Below, one piece after another: positions 1 to 4,926 of a stretch of 5,695 nucleotides of DNA. The notes beneath the pieces are model-generated. The model saw only the letters and a list, made by a program, of their open reading frames with translations. It had not been told where the DNA came from and did not search any database. Position 1 is the first letter of the stretch. Every line of letters begins with the position of its first letter. Made by a program: the position numbers and the translations under genes. Source of the stretch: Propionibacterium sp. (lineage in GTDB: Bacteria; Actinomycetota; Actinomycetes; Propionibacteriales; Propionibacteriaceae); contig JAAYAO010000075.1 in the NCBI GenBank assembly GCA_012719335.1, positions 1 through 5,695 of the forward strand, given 5' to 3'.

Positions 1-133
1 GGGCGACGGTCACCGAGACCAGATCGTCGGTTGCGGTGGCCGCGGGCGCGCCGGCCCGCAACGCCGCCGCTTCACTGCGCAGCGCGATGATGCGTTCCTG
101 TAGCCGGTCGAGCAACTCCTGCGATGCTGACAT
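1..133 (-). CDS. Probable YbaB/EbfC-family nucleoid-associated protein, 3' end off window
   Basis: Only the first 44 codons are inside the window; the gene runs off the left edge. The fragment begins MSASQELLDRLQERIIALRS. Residues 5-27 form an amphipathic helix with heptad-like leucines, followed by an Ala/Pro/Thr-rich linker and then DDLVSVTVA (residues 36-44). A helix followed by a 'D-x-V-x-VTV' strand is the pattern of actinobacterial YbaB/EbfC DNA-binding proteins, small dimeric nucleoid-associated proteins. The start is firmly fixed: an in-frame TAG lies four codons upstream (143-145) with no start codon in between. It is transcribed divergently from mscR. The family call is inference from a short N-terminus; a generic coiled-coil protein is the main alternative. 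There is no sign of the dnaX-recR context of the housekeeping copy, so it may be a paralogue. Confidence 0.55.
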   Translation of the reverse strand, partial: MSASQELLDRLQERIIALRSEAAALRAGAPAATATDDLVSVTVA

Positions 134-139
134 GGGCCG

Positions 140-145
140 ATCCTA
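140..145 (-). promoter_or_regulatory. Candidate -10 element for a leaderless YbaB-like transcript
   Basis: Read on the minus strand the sequence is TAGGAT-CGGCCC-ATG. TAGGAT fits the actinobacterial -10 consensus TANNNT, and the A of the start codon lies 7 nt after it, where transcription would begin. That spacing is typical of leaderless genes in mycobacteria and relatives. The AGGA inside the same hexamer could instead act as a weak ribosome-binding site, so the two readings compete. No convincing -35 is seen. Confidence 0.35.
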
Positions 146-173
146 GGGATCGAGGAGGTCTCCGCACAGTCTG

Positions 174-201
174 TTGCCGGACGCCGGGCGTGGGCTAGAT
201 T
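174..201 (+). promoter_or_regulatory. Candidate sigma-A-like promoter for mscR
   Basis: TTGCCG (174-179) and TAGATT (196-201) are separated by 16 nt, each matching 4 of 6 positions of the TTGACA/TATAAT consensus. Transcription would begin near 208, giving a leader of about 35 nt before the mscR ATG at 243. This is the best-spaced promoter-like pair in the divergent gap. It is a pattern match only. Confidence 0.4.
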
Positions 202-212
202 CGGAAACACCC

Positions 213-227
213 TGTGGCCAGACCACA
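213..227 (+). promoter_or_regulatory. Small inverted repeat in the mscR leader
   Basis: TGTGG (213-217) and CCACA (223-227) are perfect inverted arms around a 5-nt spacer. The element lies just downstream of the predicted transcription start and ends 6 nt before the GGAGG ribosome-binding site (234-238). That position suits a repressor operator or a small leader hairpin. Arms of 5 bp can arise by chance in GC-rich DNA. Confidence 0.25.
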
Positions 228-242
228 TAGTTCGGAGGCGCC

Positions 243-1349
243 ATGCCGCAGACCGTGAAAGCCGTGATCGCCCGCAGCAAGGGGGCGCCCGTCGAACTGG
301 TGAACATCGTGGTGCCGGATCCGGGGCCGGGTGAGGCGGTGGTGAAGATCCGGGCCTGCGGGGTGTGCCACACCGACCTGCACTACCGCGAGGGCGGGAT
401 CAACGACGATTACCCCTTCCTGCTCGGGCACGAGGCGGCCGGGGTGGTGGAAGCCGTCGGCGACGGGGTCACCGAGGTGGCTCCCGGCGACTACGTGGTG
501 CTGAACTGGCGGGCGGTCTGCGGGCAGTGCCGGGCCTGCGCCAAGGGCAAGCCGTGGTACTGCTTCGCCACCCAGAACGCCACGCAGAAGATGACCCTGG
601 CCGAGGGCGACCCGGACGCCGGGCGGGAGCTGTCCCCCGCCCTGGGCATCGGCGCCTTCGCCGAGAAGACGCTGGTGGCCGCCGGTCAATGCACCAAAGT
701 GGACGCGCGGGCCGAACCCGAGGTGGCCGGTCTGCTGGGCTGCGGGGTGATGGCCGGGTTGGGGGCGGCGATCAACACCGGCAATGTCGGACGGGGTGAC
801 TCGGTGGCGGTGATCGGTTGCGGCGGGGTCGGCACCGCCTCGGTGGTCGGGGCCCGGCTGGCCGGGGCGAACCGGATCATCGCGGTCGACCGGGACCAGC
901 GCAAACTCGACCAGGCCCTGGAGCTGGGGGCAACCGACACGATCCTGGCCGATGCCGGCACCGACGTGGTGGCGCGAATCCAGGAGCTCACCGACGGCTT
1001 CGGGGCCGATGTGGTGATCGACGCGGTCGGTCGTCCCGAAACGTTCACCCAGGCCTTCCGGGCCCGTGACCTGGCCGGGACGGCCGTACTGGTCGGGGTG
1101 CCCACCCCGGAGATGACCTGGGAGGTGCCGTTGCTGGACGTGTTCGGCCACGGCGGCGCGGTGAAATCGTCCTGGTACGGCGACTGCCTGCCCAGCCGCG
1201 ACTTCCCGATGCTGATCGACCTGTACCTGCAGGGACGATTGCCGCTGGACGCCTTCGTCACCGAAACGATCGGCATCACCGACGTCGAGGCCGCCTTCGA
1301 GAAGATGCACCACGGCGACGTGCTGCGCTCGGTGGTGCTGATCGATTGA
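243..1349 (+). CDS. mscR: S-(hydroxymethyl)mycothiol dehydrogenase (mycothiol-dependent formaldehyde dehydrogenase)
   Basis: This zinc-dependent class III-type alcohol dehydrogenase of 368 residues oxidises S-(hydroxymethyl)mycothiol, formed spontaneously from formaldehyde and mycothiol, to S-formylmycothiol with NAD+. Members of the family also reduce S-nitrosomycothiol. The catalytic zinc ligands are visible as C42 (GVCHTD), H63-E64 (GHEAAG) and C167 (LLGCGVM). The structural zinc site is C93, C96, C99 and C107. The Rossmann NAD site is GCGGVG (192-197), with acidic D216 ending the second strand as expected for NAD preference. The sequence closely follows mycobacterial AdhE2/MscR, for example [17 protein letters not shown] and [15 protein letters not shown]; a loop near residues 121-133 appears a few residues longer than in the M. 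tuberculosis protein. The start has GGAGG 4 nt upstream. A metallo-hydrolase gene follows on the same strand after 147 bp. Confidence 0.95.
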   Translation: MPQTVKAVIARSKGAPVELVNIVVPDPGPGEAVVKIRACGVCHTDLHYREGGINDDYPFLLGHEAAGVVEAVGDGVTEVAPGDYVVLNWRAVCGQCRACAKGKPWYCFATQNATQKMTLAEGDPDAGRELSPALGIGAFAEKTLVAAGQCTKVDARAEPEVAGLLGCGVMAGLGAAINTGNVGRGDSVAVIGCGGVGTASVVGARLAGANRIIAVDRDQRKLDQALELGATDTILADAGTDVVARIQELTDGFGADVVIDAVGRPETFTQAFRARDLAGTAVLVGVPTPEMTWEVPLLDVFGHGGAVKSSWYGDCLPSRDFPMLIDLYLQGRLPLDAFVTETIGITDVEAAFEKMHHGDVLRSVVLID

Positions 1350-1377
1350 ACCGAGCCCCGGCCCACCCCGTCCTTCG

Positions 1378-1448
1378 GGCAACCGGAAAACGCATAGGCA
1401 ACCGAAAAAGGCGGTGCTTTTCGGTTGCAGGTGCACGTTTCGGTTGCC
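1378..1448. repeat. Four-copy nested inverted repeat of a GGCAACCGAAA-like element
   Basis: Four related elements fill half of the mscR/hydrolase gap. Two are forward: GGCAACCGGAAAA (1378-1390) and GGCAACCGAAAAA (1397-1409). Two are inverted: TTTTCGGTTGC (1418-1428) and TTTCGGTTGCC (1438-1448). The inner pair forms a perfect 11-bp stem (1398-1408 with 1418-1428) around a 9-nt loop. Elements 2 and 4 are also perfect 11-bp inverted partners. Both the inner pair and the outer pair are centred on base 1413, and neighbours on each side are 19-20 bp apart, close to two helical turns. This could be a cooperative operator for the downstream gene or an RNA hairpin attenuating read-through from mscR. 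The long T run sits inside the stem rather than after it, so it is not a classic intrinsic terminator. Confidence 0.75.
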
Positions 1449-1496
1449 GGTGCGACAGGGTGGGGGGAAGCAGACCTTTCGCGAGAGGGAGCAAAC

Positions 1497-2120
1497 ATGA
1501 CCGCACGCATCGACCACGCCGTGACCAGCGGCACCTTCACCCTGGACGGGGAAACCTTCGACGTCGACAACAACGTCTGGGTGATCGGCGACGACACCGA
1601 GTGCATCGTGCTGGACGCCCCGCACGATGTCGACCGGATCCTGACGGTGGTGGGTGAGCGAAACCTGAAGGCGATCGTGTGCACCCACGCCCACGACGAC
1701 CACATCCGGGTCGCCCCGGAACTGGCCGCCCGCAGCGGGGCACCCATCTGGCTGCACCCGGCCGACGCGGAGTTGTGGGCCCACACCCACCCGGCTCGGC
1801 AACCGGACGCCGAACTGTACGACGGTCAGGTGATCGAGGTCGGCGGCACCCGGGTGGAGGTGCTGCACACCCCGGGCCACTCCACCGGCGGGGTGTGCCT
1901 GTGGGTGCCGGAACTGAACACCCTGTTCAGCGGGGACACGATGTTCTCCGGTGGGCCGGGCGCGACCGGCCGCAGCTTCTCCGACAAGCCCACGATCCTG
2001 ACCTCGATCCGGGAGCGGTTGTTCACCCTGCCCGAGGACGCGACGGTACACACCGGGCACGGGGACTCGACCACCATCGGCGCGGAGAAGGCCAACCGCG
2101 AGGCCTACGCCGAAGGCTGA
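1497..2120 (+). CDS. Metallo-beta-lactamase-fold hydrolase, Rv2260-like, paired with mscR
   Basis: A 207-residue single-domain metallo-hydrolase. The binuclear metal site is complete: THAHDDH (63-69, giving H64, H66, D68, H69), H128 in TPGHS, D147 in SGDTMF, and H188 in HTGHGD. The order, the short length and the FSGDTMFSGGPGATGR stretch resemble glyoxalase II-type thioester hydrolases. No signal peptide or membrane segment is present, so it is cytosolic. The ATG at 1497 is chosen because GAGGGAG (1485-1491) lies 5 nt upstream; a TTG at 1425 would add 24 residues but lies inside the repeat array and lacks a ribosome-binding site. In M. tuberculosis a homologue follows adhE2/mscR directly. Hydrolysis of S-formylmycothiol, or of another mycothiol thioester, is an inference from fold and neighbour. 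The family also includes lactonases and phosphodiesterases. Confidence 0.85.
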   Translation: MTARIDHAVTSGTFTLDGETFDVDNNVWVIGDDTECIVLDAPHDVDRILTVVGERNLKAIVCTHAHDDHIRVAPELAARSGAPIWLHPADAELWAHTHPARQPDAELYDGQVIEVGGTRVEVLHTPGHSTGGVCLWVPELNTLFSGDTMFSGGPGATGRSFSDKPTILTSIRERLFTLPEDATVHTGHGDSTTIGAEKANREAYAEG

Positions 2121-2124
2121 CCCC

Positions 2125-2156
2125 GCCGGCCGACCCGCTCAGCGGTGCCGGCCGGC
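2125..2156. terminator. Candidate bidirectional hairpin terminator between convergent genes
   Basis: GCCGGCCG (2125-2132) pairs perfectly with CGGCCGGC (2149-2156). Inside the loop CCGC (2135-2138) pairs with GCGG (2142-2145) around TCA, extending the stem with small bulges. It starts 5 bp after the hydrolase stop and ends 29 bp beyond the phnM stop, so it can serve both strands. No U-tract follows, which is common for terminators in high-GC actinobacteria but weakens the call. Confidence 0.5.
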
Positions 2157-2159
2157 CGA

Positions 2160-2184
2160 GGGCTGCCGGCCCGCGGGCTGCCGG
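2160..2184. repeat. Short direct repeat flanking a GC palindrome
   Basis: GGGCTGCCGG occurs at 2160-2169 and 2175-2184. The junction holds the perfect palindrome GCCCGCGGGC (2169-2178). It fills the rest of the gap up to the phnM stop codon. It may be simple slippage or part of the termination region; no function can be assigned. Confidence 0.4.
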
Positions 2185-2185
2185 G

Positions 2186-3412
2186 TCAGGCGACCCGATG
2201 GCCCTCGCGCCACACCCCGCGCACCACCGGTACCGGGGAGTTCAGCGGGTGTTGTTCGGCCGGCGCCCCGAAGGTGTGCACCCGAATCAGGTCGGCCCGC
2301 ATCCCCTCGGCGATCACGCCGCGGTCGTCCAGACCAACCGACCGGGCGGGGTTGGCGCTGAGCATCGCCGAGGCCCGGGGCAGGGTGAGCTCGCCGCGTC
2401 CGTGCAGTTGGAAGGCCGCCTGCAGCAGGCTGGACGGCACGTAGTCGCTGGACAGGATGTCGAGCAGGCCGGCGGTGAGCAGGTCCTGGGCGGCGATATT
2501 GCCCGAGTGCGATCCGCCCCGGACGATGTTCGGCGCACCCATCACCACCAGTTGGCCGGCGGCATGGGCGGCGTGGGCGGCCTCCATGGTGGTCGGGAAC
2601 TCCGAGATCCGCACCCCGAGCGCGGACGATTCCTCGACGTGCGCGGTCGTCCCGTCGTCGTGGGCGGCGATCGTGATGCCGCGGGCGGTGGCCCGTTCGG
2701 CCATCTGCCGGCGGTGGGTGTCGGAGTAGCGGGCCGCGAGCTCCTGCAGCAGGCTGACGTGCTCGTCGAACTGGTCGTTGCTGAGCCGGCCCCGGCCCAC
2801 CATGTAGGTGCGGAAGGCCTCGATGTCGGCGTACTGGCGCTGGCCGGGAGTGTGGTCCATCAGCGACATCATCAGCACCCGGTCGTGGTTGCCGAGCTGG
2901 TCGAAAACCTCGACCACATCGGGCGACGACACCTCACAACGCAGGTGCAGGTAATGGTCGGCCCGCAGCACCCCGGCCTCGGCGGCGTGCACCACCGCAT
3001 CCATCAGAATCCGCGCCTTCTTGGCCAGGTCGTCGTTGTCGAGCGGCCCGGTGCCGATCCGGATCGCGTCCAACACGGTGGTCACCCCGGAGGTCGCCAT
3101 CTGCGCATCGTGGGCGATCACCGCCGGGATCGGATCCCAGTAACGCTTCGGGCGGGGCTGGAAATGCCCCTCCATCTGGTCGGTGTGCACCTCGACCACA
3201 CCCGGCATCAGGTAGTCGCCGGCCAGATCCACCACGATGTCGCCGTCGGGCGCCAGTTGGTAGTCGCTGATCTCGGTGATCACCCCACCGACGGTGCGCA
3301 CCGACCCGAACTGCACCTCCTCGGGGCCGACGATGTGGGCGTTGGTGTACAGGTGGGACATCTCGGTCTCCCCCGTTTCCCCGGGAATGTGTTGGTGAAC
3401 GGTTGCGGTCAT
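2186..3412 (-). CDS. phnM: Alpha-D-ribose 1-methylphosphonate 5-triphosphate diphosphatase
   Basis: An amidohydrolase-superfamily enzyme of the C-P lyase pathway. It releases pyrophosphate from ribose 1-alkylphosphonate 5-triphosphate, leaving the 5-phosphate used by PhnJ. Numbering from the first ATG, family landmarks are HTDQMEGHFQPRP (76-88, first metal site), HLRCE (156-160), SLMDHTPGQRQ (183-193), HDDGTTAHVEES (251-262), MGAPNIVRGGSHSGN (291-305) and ILSSDY (319-324, with the conserved metal-site Asp323). These closely match E. coli PhnM. Length is 408 residues against about 378 in E. coli; the excess is mostly N-terminal. The first ATG overlaps the phnL stop as ATGA and has GAAGGGA 8 nt upstream. 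An alternative ATG at 3361 would start directly at MSHLYTNAHIVG and has a stronger GGGGGAG site. It is the last gene of the leftward operon. Confidence 0.95.
   Translation of the reverse strand: MTATVHQHIPGETGETEMSHLYTNAHIVGPEEVQFGSVRTVGGVITEISDYQLAPDGDIVVDLAGDYLMPGVVEVHTDQMEGHFQPRPKRYWDPIPAVIAHDAQMATSGVTTVLDAIRIGTGPLDNDDLAKKARILMDAVVHAAEAGVLRADHYLHLRCEVSSPDVVEVFDQLGNHDRVLMMSLMDHTPGQRQYADIEAFRTYMVGRGRLSNDQFDEHVSLLQELAARYSDTHRRQMAERATARGITIAAHDDGTTAHVEESSALGVRISEFPTTMEAAHAAHAAGQLVVMGAPNIVRGGSHSGNIAAQDLLTAGLLDILSSDYVPSSLLQAAFQLHGRGELTLPRASAMLSANPARSVGLDDRGVIAEGMRADLIRVHTFGAPAEQHPLNSPVPVVRGVWREGHRVA
3368..3374 (-). promoter_or_regulatory. Strong internal ribosome-binding site pointing to a second phnM start
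   Basis: Minus-strand GGGGGAG lies 6 nt before the ATG at 3359-3361, the 18th codon of the longer phnM reading. The protein family's conserved N-terminal strand begins right after this ATG, so the shorter product of 391 residues may be the true or the major one. Confidence 0.45.
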
Positions 3413-4140
3413 GCGGCCAGTCCCTTCGGGGTGAAAGCGTGCACGTCGACGATGCTGCTGCCGACCGCGTCACGCACGTCCGCGTCGTGGAAGATCGCGA
3501 GCATCCCGGCGCCGGCGGCCAGCCGTTCCCGGATCAACTCGATCACCACCGCGCGGTTGCGGGCGTCCAGGGACGCGGTGGGTTCGTCCAGCAGCAACAG
3601 CGGACGTTCCACGATGAACCCGCGGGCCACGTTCACCCGCTGCTGTTCGCCACCGGAGAAGGTCGCCGGGGGCAGGTTCCACATCCGCTGCGGGATGCTC
3701 AACCGTTCCAGCAGCTCCGCGGCGCGGTCGCGGGCCTCGTCCCGGTCGGTGCCGTGGGCGATCAGCGGTTCGGCGACCACGTCCAGGGCCGGCACCCGGG
3801 GCACCGCTCGCAGGAACTGGCTGACGTAGCCCATCGTGCGGCGGCGCGCCTCGAGCACCTGCCGCGGCTCGGCGGTGGCGATGTCCAGCACACCCCGGTC
3901 GTGGGCGAGCAGGATCCGGCCGGCGTCGGTGGCGTAGCTGCCGTAGACCATCTTCATCACGGTGCTCTTGCCCGAACCCGACTCACCACCGAGGACGGTG
4001 CAGGTGCCGCGCGGGACGTCGAAGGACAGGTCGCGCAGGACGGGCAACTGCTGGCCGCCCTGCAGGTGCAGGGTGAAGGTCTTGGAAACCCCGGCCACGG
4101 TCAGCACCGCGCCATCGGTCATGGTCAGCGAAGTGTTCAT
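3409..4140 (-). CDS. phnL: C-P lyase accessory ABC-type ATPase PhnL
   Basis: A 243-residue ABC ATPase without membrane segments, expected in the cytosol. In E. coli, PhnL binds PhnK on the C-P lyase core complex, and with PhnG, PhnH and PhnI it is needed to attach the phosphonate to ribose triphosphate. Visible motifs are Walker A GGESGSGKST (51-60, Lys58), Q-loop Gln108 in VSQFL, signature FSGGEQQRVNVARG (161-174), Walker B LLLLDE (181-186), D-loop SLD (190-192) and switch His218 in IFHD. The segments VSQFLRAVPRVPALDVV and ARGFIVERPLLLLDEPTASL are diagnostic of PhnL rather than a transporter ATPase, and no permease gene adjoins. Residues 1-12 precede the conserved domain, and Met7 is a possible alternative start. 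It begins 3 bp after the phnK stop with only a weak AAGG site, so translational coupling to phnK is likely. Its stop overlaps the phnM start. Confidence 0.95.
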   Translation of the reverse strand: MNTSLTMTDGAVLTVAGVSKTFTLHLQGGQQLPVLRDLSFDVPRGTCTVLGGESGSGKSTVMKMVYGSYATDAGRILLAHDRGVLDIATAEPRQVLEARRRTMGYVSQFLRAVPRVPALDVVAEPLIAHGTDRDEARDRAAELLERLSIPQRMWNLPPATFSGGEQQRVNVARGFIVERPLLLLDEPTASLDARNRAVVIELIRERLAAGAGMLAIFHDADVRDAVGSSIVDVHAFTPKGLAA

Positions 4141-4143
4141 GAT

Positions 4144-4926
4144 TCAGCCTTGGAGGATCGAGGAGACGAGCAACTGGGTGTAGGCGGCGTGCGGGTCGTC
4201 CAGCACCCGGTCGGTCAGGCCGGATTCGATCACCGCGCCGTCCTTCATCACCAGGGTGCGGTGCGAGATCAGCCGGGCGACGGCCAGGTCGTGGGTGACG
4301 ATCACCACGGCCAGGCCCAGATCGGCGACCAGGGAGCGCAGCAGGTCGAGCAGGCGGGCCTGCACCGACACGTCCAGCCCGCTGGTCGGTTCGTCCATGA
4401 ACACCAGTCGGGGCCCGAAGACCAGGTTGCGGGCGATCTGCAGGCGCTGGCGCATGCCGCCGGAGAAGGTAGACGGCGGGTCGTCGATCCGGTCGGCGGG
4501 AATCTCCACCCGGGCCAACCATTCCTCGGCCCGGGCCCGGATCGTGCCGTAGTGGCGGGCCCCGTTGGCCATCAGCGGTTCGCCGATGTTGCCGCCGGCG
4601 CTGACGTGCATCCGCAGCCCGTCGGCGGCGTGCTGGTGCACGAAGCCCCATTCGGTGCGCCACAGCCGGCGCACCTCGCGCTCACTGAGCGAGGACAGTT
4701 CCACCAGATCGTCACCGGTGCGGTAGCGGACGCTGCCCTCGTCGACCGACAACTGCTGGGCGAGCATGCCGAGCAGGGTGGTCTTGCCGGACCCGGATTC
4801 GCCCACCACCGCGAGCACCTCGCCGGGCCACAGGTCGAAGCTGACATCGCGGCAGCCGTAGATGTCGCCGTAGCGGTGCCCGGCCCCGGTGACGCTCAGC
4901 AGCGGACGCTCGTCGAACTCGTTCAT
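4144..4926 (-). CDS. phnK: C-P lyase complex ABC-type ATPase PhnK
   Basis: A 260-residue ABC ATPase. PhnK proteins dock on PhnJ in the PhnGHIJ core and, together with PhnL, couple ATP hydrolysis to turnover or opening of the complex. Walker A is GESGSGKTT (42-50, Lys48), Q-loop Gln98 in FVHQH, signature FSGGMRQRLQIARN (154-167), Walker B LVFMDEP (174-180), D-loop SGLD (182-185) and switch His212 in VTHD. The C-terminal tail (about 235-260) resembles that of oligopeptide-type ATPases, to which PhnK is related. However, its position between phnJ and phnL and segments such as WGFVHQHAADGLRM and RNLVFGPRLVFMDEPTSGLD identify it as PhnK. The start has AGGAG 8 nt upstream (4935-4939) and shares ATGA with the phnJ stop, so it is coupled to phnJ. 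Confidence 0.95.
   Translation of the reverse strand: MNEFDERPLLSVTGAGHRYGDIYGCRDVSFDLWPGEVLAVVGESGSGKTTLLGMLAQQLSVDEGSVRYRTGDDLVELSSLSEREVRRLWRTEWGFVHQHAADGLRMHVSAGGNIGEPLMANGARHYGTIRARAEEWLARVEIPADRIDDPPSTFSGGMRQRLQIARNLVFGPRLVFMDEPTSGLDVSVQARLLDLLRSLVADLGLAVVIVTHDLAVARLISHRTLVMKDGAVIESGLTDRVLDDPHAAYTQLLVSSILQG

Noticed and set aside
1398..1428. Classic intrinsic terminator after mscR
   Set aside because: The stem is perfect but its T run lies within the stem and is followed by more stem bases and GC-rich DNA, not by a T tract.
1425..1496. TTG start adding 24 residues to the hydrolase
   Set aside because: The TTG is part of the inverted-repeat array and has no ribosome-binding site; the ATG at 1497 has GAGGGAG at ideal spacing and gives the usual family length.
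195..2060. Long leftward open frame of 621 codons antisense to mscR and the hydrolase
   Set aside because: It lies opposite two well-supported genes, is rich in Gly, Arg, Pro, His and Val with no recognisable domain, and is the usual result of high third-position GC on the other strand.
1497..2120. The metallo-hydrolase as a PhnP-type cyclic phosphodiesterase serving the phn operon
   Set aside because: PhnP shares the fold, but this gene is on the opposite strand, is paired with mscR as in M. tuberculosis, and reads as glyoxalase II-like.
1679..3829. Long rightward open frame of 716 codons crossing the hydrolase, the convergent gap, phnM and phnL
   Set aside because: It spans several real genes in shifted or antisense frames and the apparent terminator hairpin, and has low-complexity composition with no domain.
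3409..4926. phnK and phnL as ATPases of an oligopeptide or lipoprotein transporter
   Set aside because: No permease or binding-protein gene adjoins, and the sequences and order match C-P lyase PhnK and PhnL.
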